Of a stretch of 64,000 nt of DNA, positions 50,600 through 64,000 are shown in pieces. The stretch is from contig NW_002060966.1 of assembly GCF_000150275.1 (NCBI RefSeq), positions 529,922 through 593,921 of the forward strand. The letters run 5' to 3'. The translations under genes and the position numbers were made by a program. The notes below the pieces were generated by a model. The model did no database searches. It worked only from the letters and a program-made list of their open reading frames with translations, and was not told where the DNA came from. Every line of letters starts with the position of its first letter. Within the stretch, counting starts at the first letter, position 1. This DNA is from Trichoplax adhaerens (lineage: Eukaryota > Placozoa > Uniplacotomia > Trichoplacea > Trichoplacidae).

Positions 50600-52716
50600 A
50601 TGGCAATGAATTTACTCTTCTTCATTTTAATACTGTCAGCTTTACTTTGGACATCATGTAGTAAGTTTAAAGATTGGCTTAGCCAATGCAATGTTTTTGT
50701 TAATTTCTAATAATATAAATATTCAGTCTTACTAGCTTAATAGATCTTACGATGAATCTAACTTCTTTTGCCCAATCAGATTCAGTAACACTTACAACTA
50801 TGCCTCCAGGCGGTAAGTAAATTGTGAATTTTGGGATTATTACTTGTATAGCAAAACACTAATTCTTTCAATTACAGTATTTATTCTTAGTTCTTCGTGC
50901 TAACATGAATTATTCCTTACGTAGCCTTATCTACAAATTCAAGTAATTTGCATGCGCGCTTGGTAGATACTAACGCCACGTGTGCATCCTATGAATGGTA
51001 TCGTAACACATCAAATGGCCAGGTTGTAGCTCAGCAAACCTCTCACTGTTATTCAAGTAAGCAAAAATTTCATCAAGATGCAGCCAATACTTCAATTAAT
51101 AAATAGTTGTAGCTGAAATCGACATCAGTTGATATGATGAAACATAAGTCGACGCTTAGCTATTAAGGTCCATGACAAGGCTTAAATTATGAAAATGAAA
51201 TGTAATACTCGTACTTTTTCGTGATACTTATTACAACTATTATACAAGTAGATGATTAATATATTGCAACAAAGATATAGTAAAAATCAAAATTTGTTAG
51301 GTATAGAGATTAAGATTCATTATACCAGTTGATTGATATGAGGATATATAAACGGGAGTAAGAATAGCTTTAAGATATTGCGTTTTATAGTATCTAGCCT
51401 GCCTGTTCTATAGTAGGATCGTATAATGATATTTTTAGCAGCATCTAATATATCTATTCTACCTTAAATCTGTGAACTACATTCGCTCTGTGAGTGTTAC
51501 ATAGTTTCATAGATTTTGGAAAATAGAGCTATTTCAGTTAAAATTAAAAATCTTATTTAATTTATTTTCATACTTATTTCATTTGATAACTGTTGATGTT
51601 AACAATTAAAGAATAGGATACACTTTATGAAATTATGAAACTGTATGCAGATAATTGAGCTAGCTATGATAGAACATTCTTATTTTTAGAAAATATCATT
51701 GATAGCTATTGCTAAATCGAAAATTTTAATATGCAACATGTAGAAATTTTCCACTATTAAATGTTTAATACATTGACGTATTTCAGATCGCTGTAATGTC
51801 ACATTCCACCAGTCATCGGGCACCTTTACTAGTCCTTACTATCCACTTAGATATATGCCAGCTTTCTGCACCTATACTATCAACGCACAAAGTGGCAACA
51901 CTATCACCATTAACTGGCAAAAATTTAATGTTGGAGTAGCGGCATTATTTGGAAGCTGCTTACCTGATAGTGTTACGGTTTATGACCAATCAACTGTGTC
52001 TCCATTAAGTAAAAGTGTACTATGCGGTAACATGAGTCAAACCAGTTCATTCACGTCTAAATCAAATAAAATTATTATTGTTTTCAAAAGCATATCAAAT
52101 CGCCATTTTAATGGCTTTATGGCCAACTTTAAGACCAATGGTCTGGCTTCACATCAAAATCATCACTCGCTAGCTACTGTTATCCCAAGTAAGAATTGCA
52201 TGGCGATACTTTAATTGCAAATATCGACTTTTATTCTACAATTCAAAGATATCAATGAATACTGAAATGAATTAAGTTGATACTATAAATTCATTCTATT
52301 TTGATTTATATCCTGATAATAAGCAACTGGTGGTCAAATCTATACTCAGGTTAAAAGTATCAATAAAACCTGTAAATCTATTCAATGGTATTTTAATACC
52401 CCCCATGGAAAGCATATAGTTCGGATTTTACTGGAATGTGTTAAATGTAAGAAAATCAGGCTTAAAATATTGATTTTATATAATATAAAAATACGTAGCT
52501 TGATAATATATTTTTCAGCTATTGCTGTTGTTTCTTTGCTAATGTTGGATGAATAATTTTCCTTTACTTGCTCTAGTTACCGTTACCTTGCCAACATGGG
52601 CCATAGTAATGATTGGCATTGGCATTGGTTTTGTGGCAATAACAATATTTTGCTGCTTCTGTGCCAACTGCAGTATGATTATCAAAGGAAAGTGTCTAGG
52701 TTATAGAAAGATGTAG
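50600..52716 (+). CDS. CUB receptor 5: signal peptide, WY module, CUB, WY module, TM
   Basis: Exons 50600-50660, 50780-50812, 50925-51056, 51787-52188, 52324-52446 and 52577-52716 give 296 residues, all introns phase 1. The signal peptide covers about residues 1-20, and a tiny 33-bp exon encodes a Thr/Pro linker. The first Cys-WY-Cys module has N48-A-T-C51, EWY, NTSNGQ and Cys73. One CUB domain (about 78-190) has FNVG, C-LPD-SVTVYDQ and TSKSNKIIIVF. The CUB exon is about 55 bases longer than its relatives and adds an H/S/N-rich linker. The second module has N223-K-T-C226, QWY, NTPHGK and Cys248. The transmembrane helix (about 258-276) is Ile/Gly-rich, followed by a Cys-rich stretch (CCFCANC) and a tail ending YRKM. 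It is the only gene with a module on both sides of the CUB. Confidence 0.82.
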
Positions 52717-53989
52717 TGCTTGGGTTTTACAACCCCTTACTACTCTAATTAGCTGAAACTACTATAAAGAATAAGGAGAAAAGATCCAGAATAGGCGAAA
52801 TAGTTATGTATAAAATAATACATGCTAATCTTGGAATCTTTACATTCTCTAAAATGGTAGCAGAATGCTTTACGACTTCAAAAATTGCCATTTAATCAAC
52901 TAAACTTACCCAATCTTTAGATACCGTAAACCTTTATTTCTTAGTGAAATACGTAGAAAATTTAGCAGATACTGTAGATTGAAATTTTTCCTATCATTAT
53001 AAAACGGTTGCTAGCTATACTCTATTTTTATTTTTTAGATAAACTACATCGATACCTTAATGTTATAGATATAGTGATCGTTAAATGCTATAATAAGAAC
53101 GACATGTACTCATATTGTTTCTATCACTTTTAATTAAGACCTGTTTCTTTATCGTTTGACTAACTTATCCGATTTTTTTACAATATATCCCGATAAATTG
53201 CAACTGTTTAAGTAGATAATAGCGATATTTTGCATCATTGTTTGTATAATTATTATATGTCCGTATGTTAAGTAACATGTTGGTTTTACTTGAGCGATAA
53301 AAACAATCGTTTCGTAAGCTTTGATTTTAATAAAAAATATTTTCGCCTTTATACATTTCACAATAGACCATCTATTTTAACCTACTTCTATGGCTCGCAT
53401 ATAACATAACATAAATAATTCCTGGTGCAAGTAAGAATTTATGGTCGTTATATTGTTATACATTTAGCTTTCAGTATAGATAAGTTTTAGCTCTTGTTGG
53501 CTTGAGATTCTAGCTAAGGTGTCGGTTAATGTAATCAACTTAAGCGTAACTAATCATCATGGCCATTCTAACTACCTCAATAAGCCTTTACATTTGATGG
53601 AAATGTCATTTTGCAAATCATCGCTTGATGGCAGACGAAGAGTATCTGCCGAACGACTTCTGGAAATTTATTTGCGTTGCAGAAACTTGATGCTAGAGCC
53701 AATAAGAAGATTAGTGGGAAAGAGCACTTTGTAATCCAGATTGAATCACATTGTACTTAGCCATAACGACTTGAAATTATGTAATTGATAGATCTTTGAT
53801 CTAAATGTAAGTGAGGTCAGATTATATAGCTGCCATTCGCAGATCTGAGACATTAGCAATCACTAGATAGGAATAAACTCGAGTACTCGAACATAAAGCA
53901 TTAATATGTTTGGCTATATTTCACGGCTTCTTAAAGTTGTAATTATCTCAATTCCTTCATTCCCGTAATGCATTTTAAAGCAATAATAA
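52717..53989. other. 3' flank of receptor gene 5, intergenic
   Basis: No gene firmly recognised. A 71-codon plus-strand frame (53519-53734) ends in a basic stretch (DGRRRVSAERLLEIY); it is noted under rejected items. Confidence 0.4.
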
Positions 53990-55310
53990 AAAGCATTTAT
54001 TATTTATTCAAATACATCCTTAGCAGTCCTATTAAAAGCTTGATCCTGTTATTCTATAGCATAGAAACTGATATCAAGTTATATAAAGTTTAGAGATCTC
54101 CTTGAAAGACATTTAAATTTCATCGAATAACACTTGCACTAAATTAAAGTCATGAATTGTACATTTCTGTAGTATCTGTTACAGCGCAATCTATCAACCT
54201 CCCATAATTACATCCACTTTAAGAGCTTGATACTGCTGTTCTGTAGTAAAGAAACCAATATCAAGTCCTATAGAGCTTAGAGATCCCCTTAAAAGACATA
54301 TAAAATTCATCGAACAGTTGTACTAGATCAACGCCATAAACTGTGCATTTCTGTAGTATCTGTTGCAGCGCAATCCATCAACCTCCCCATGTTTACATCC
54401 ACTTTAAGAGCTTGATACTGCTGTTCTATAGTAAAGAAACTAATATCAAGTCCTATAGAGCTTAGAGATCCCCTTAAAAGACATATAAAATTCTTCGAAC
54501 AGTTGTACTAGATCAACGCCATAAATTGTGCATATTGCAATTCTGCAGTATCTGTTGCAGCGCAATCCATCCACCTCCCCATGTTTACATCCACTTCAAG
54601 AGCTTGATACTGTTGTTCTATAGTATAGAAACCAATATCAAGTCATATGGAGCTTAGAGGTCTCCATAAAAGACATTTAAAATTCATCGATTCACAGTTG
54701 TACTAGATTAAAATCTTGAATTGTGCATTTCGTCAGTATCTATTGCAGCGCAATCCATCAACCTCCCTATGTTTACATCCACTTTAAGAGCTTGATACTG
54801 TTGTTCTATGGTACAGAAACCAATATTAATTCACATAAAGCTTAGAGATCCCCTTAATCTAGTACAACTGTTAATCGATGGATTATAAATGTCTTTTAAT
54901 CTTTTAAAGCCATGAATTGTGCATTTCGGCAGTATCTGTTGCAGTGCAATCCATCCACCTCCCCATGTTTACATCCACTTAAAGAGCTGGATACTGTTGC
55001 TCTATGGTGTAGAAACCAATATCAAGTCCTATAGAGCTTAGAGATCCCCTTAAAAGATTAAAAAACGTTTATAATCCATCGATTAACAGTTGTACTAGAT
55101 TAAAGCCATAAATTGTGCATTTCTGCAATTCTGCACTATCTGTTGCAGCGCAATCCATCCACCTCCCCATGTTTACATCAACTTTAAGAGCTTGATACTG
55201 CTGTTCTATAGTAAAGAAACCAATATCAAGTCGCATGGAGCTTAGAAATCCCCTTAAAAGGCACTTAAAATTCATCGATCAACAGTTGTACTAAGTTAAA
55301 GCCTTAAATT
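53990..55310. repeat. 230-bp tandem repeat family, main array
   Basis: About seven units of the family at 45640-46115. Each has the same order: TTAAGAGCTTGATACTG, a GTTCTATAGTAAAGAAACC block, AATATCAAGTC, AGCTTAGAGATCCCCTTA, a TTCATCGAnnnACAGTTG block, GTACTAGATnAA, TTGTGCATTTCTG and ATCTGTTGCAGCGCAATCCA. One unit (around 54860-54900) contains a small inverted piece. The minus strand keeps a frame open for 33 or more residues in the units I translated; see findings. Confidence 0.85.
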
Positions 55311-56026
55311 GTGCTTTTCTTCAGCTTGAAGATTGCTAGACCTTCAATTGGGTTCGAAAATATTCCATACAACTCATGCGCCAATCACTCACCTGTGGTG
55401 AAAAAGCAGTCCATTCTTGACTTGATTGAGTATCGACCCTTGACGATAAGGTTGTATCCCTATTTCTCATACCAGCAACCCTATCCCCATGGTCAGATGT
55501 TTGACTGGAGAATTGAGTGTATTTTGCGTCACTAGACTCATGAAGGTTAGCTTGTAGAATAGGTCCGGTAAAGACCCGTCAACCCATACTGAAGACTAGA
55601 AGAGGAGAAAAAATGGCCATAGAGTTTATTCATTGATGGCGCCCCGGCCTGAACACCGCAATTCCAACGGCCTGGTCATTTCTAGTCTAGCCTATAAGCT
55701 CTACAGTCATGAATGCGTAGTATTACTCACTATGTATGGAGGATTTATCAAGGTTGTATAAGGCAACCGCGGGCCTAAAGCCTTGGCGATATTCTTCCTA
55801 TCATTTCCTATCCTATTAGTCCTTGAAAATCAGCCATTAAAAGCATTAAAACATCATTTATCCTTTATCCTTTAGGTTTATATTGATCCATTATTCAAAT
55901 TGGCTGTTACTAGATAGCCAGATTGAGTAGTTAGACCAGTAAGAAAGAAATCACTTGGCGTATGCAGATTTGTTGTTGTGTGTTGGCGAAAGGATGGAGA
56001 ACGAATGAGCAAGCGAAAGACGACGT
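55311..56026 (+). promoter_or_regulatory. G+C-richer upstream region of CDK8 paralogue B
   Basis: Clearly richer in G+C than the flanking array, and the likely promoter and leader of CDK8 B. A 74-codon open frame (55311-55535, +) lies within it but shows no recognisable motif. Two upstream ATGs lie close to the gene start at 55994 and 56005; see findings. Confidence 0.35.
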
Positions 56027-62521
<6,495 letters not shown>

Positions 62522-64000
62522 AATCTTTGAACTATGAGTATATTGATATATCATTATCAATGTTGCTGATTCAAAAATTATCAGACTATATCGCAATCCC
62601 AATATGATATTCTAACTTGATGTTACTTGGATAATTTTTTTCAACGGAGCACCACTGGTGCGAACGTTCAGTATATGATATTACAACTAGTATCATAATT
62701 CCAACTGTTTTATATTCGCACACTAAGGTTCATCTTTTATAATTTCTTTTTGTATAATATTAAGCGAGAAATTGTTGTTTCATAGGCTATTTTTATTATT
62801 TTTGTTAAGGATATGGTTAGGTATTGCAATATCTCAATTTCAGTGCGTATAGGAACCGGTTATCCAATCTATAGGATAAAATTTACTAGCTATGTATTTC
62901 TGATGTGTTACTAGATATATCGTATCAAATTATTTTATTCCAATATCAGAACTAAGAAATAAAATTAAGAAATATCACTCATTTTATTATTCCTGTTTAG
63001 CTAAATATTCTTTCCAAGTAACTAATTATCACCCATGCATTGCTAGAAAAACCGCAACCAAGATATGACCCATTATGCAGATAATATCGAGTTACTGCAT
63101 AGTAAGTTGAGTACACGCTAATAACTATTTGAAACTGTACTTCCGTATTAAGAAGATAATTACTGCATGAAAAAGTAACAAGTGTAAACAATTCGTTAAC
63201 GACGAAATAATGTCATTGAAAAAAAAACGAGTGATCTAATTCAGAATGCAGCTTGCATATCAAAATAATCCTTTTAAGTAGAATATGATATGCACAAATA
63301 CTAATTTTAACATAATACAATATGTTATATATGTTATAATTACCAGACGTACATCAACCATTAAATACCTCGGGTCATAACTTCAATGCAGTGAAGTGTC
63401 TCAAAATCAGCACCACGAGAACTACGATTTCTTGTTATCTTCACTTCAATCACATGCATTATTTTGTATTAAGGAATATCTGCACCTGTATCTCTGCAGC
63501 AACGAAAGAAGCTACCGTTTGCATAATAGAGTGTATAAGAACTAGCTCATAGGTTAAAGGAAATAAAGTAATAATATTATGAAGCTGTTCGTTAGTAGTA
63601 TTTGACTGAAAAATCGCGATCACGGTAACAGTTCCATGTCATGCTAGAAAGTTATTTATATGCACAGTAGTGTGATAATCTAGCTGTGAATTTTGTTTTA
63701 CTGGAATATTTTGTGTAAAGCACATTCCTATTAATTTGAGCAGGTATTCAACTAGCGTAAATTTGTAAAAGCATGAGTGAATGCAGTGCGGAAATTATAA
63801 CGAGTTTGAGTATTTCATAATTATACCTCATGAACAAGCTTTCTATCCATAAGCCACAAGCACGATCTACTTATTTTGGGGTACAAGTAATCATCTATTA
63901 ACCTTTGAACATAATATTTCAATAGATTGTTATAATACATACTGCTATCGTCTTTTGCAAATTGCATTTAATTAGATACTTATTATAATTTCGCAATCCG
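62522..64000. other. 3' flank of CDK8 B, nothing further recognised
   Basis: Holds the likely 3' UTR with AATAAA at 62958-62963. Beyond that I see AT-rich sequence without splice-linked exons or recognised repeats. Confidence 0.4.

Noticed and set aside
53519-53734. 71-codon plus-strand frame with a basic C-terminal half
   Set aside because: The segment DGRRRVSAERLLEIY looks protein-like, but I recognise no family and found no start or splice partner. It could be a gene fragment.

Overview
The window looks like nuclear DNA of an early-branching animal. It is AT-rich, its genes are split by short GT-AG introns of about 70 bp to 2.6 kb, and there are no operons. The gene content is metazoan: a CCDC81-type ciliary/centrosomal protein, the Mediator kinase CDK8, and single-pass CUB-domain receptors. 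Seven to nine kb per gene, small introns and a lineage-specific receptor cluster would fit a placozoan (Trichoplax/Hoilungia type), but that placement is inference. Every gene I can support lies on the + strand. The exon models were built by hand from splice sites and reading-frame continuity, and the internal phases of every model close.

Layout. (1) 597-3872: the 3' part of a CCDC81-like gene whose 5' end is not in view. (2) 3880-10240: repeated duplication of a spacer segment, with one intact intronless GNAT acetyltransferase (8402-9238) and a broken copy of it near 10051-10236. (3) 11765-13800: a complex tandem array. (4) 14437-18387: CDK8 paralogue A, 12 exons. (5) 20773-52716: five tandem genes for type I membrane proteins. 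Each has a signal peptide, one to three CUB domains, a transmembrane helix and a very short cytoplasmic tail. (6) 53990-55310: a 230-bp tandem array. (7) 56027-62521: CDK8 paralogue B, with the same exon-intron structure as A and a 2.6-kb intron filled by a tandem array.

The most interesting content is the receptor cluster. Four of its five genes carry a compact module of about 35-40 residues that I do not recognise. It is N-x-[ST]-C, then E/Q-W-Y, N-T-P-x-G and a final Cys, with exactly 21 residues between the two cysteines in all five copies. The module is encoded by its own 1-1 phase exon and sits next to the membrane, but in the last gene it also precedes the CUB domain. All introns in the cluster are phase 1, so CUB and module exons can be shuffled without breaking the frame, and domain numbers differ between genes. 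Four of the five proteins end in [YF]-x-x-(I/L/M) at the very C terminus, which resembles a Yxx-phi sorting signal. The spacers of the cluster share several repeat families and a copied gene flank, so the locus has grown by segmental duplication.

The two CDK8 copies are both full-length kinases. They flank the receptor cluster in the same orientation, so an old tandem duplication was either split by, or grew around, the receptor genes.
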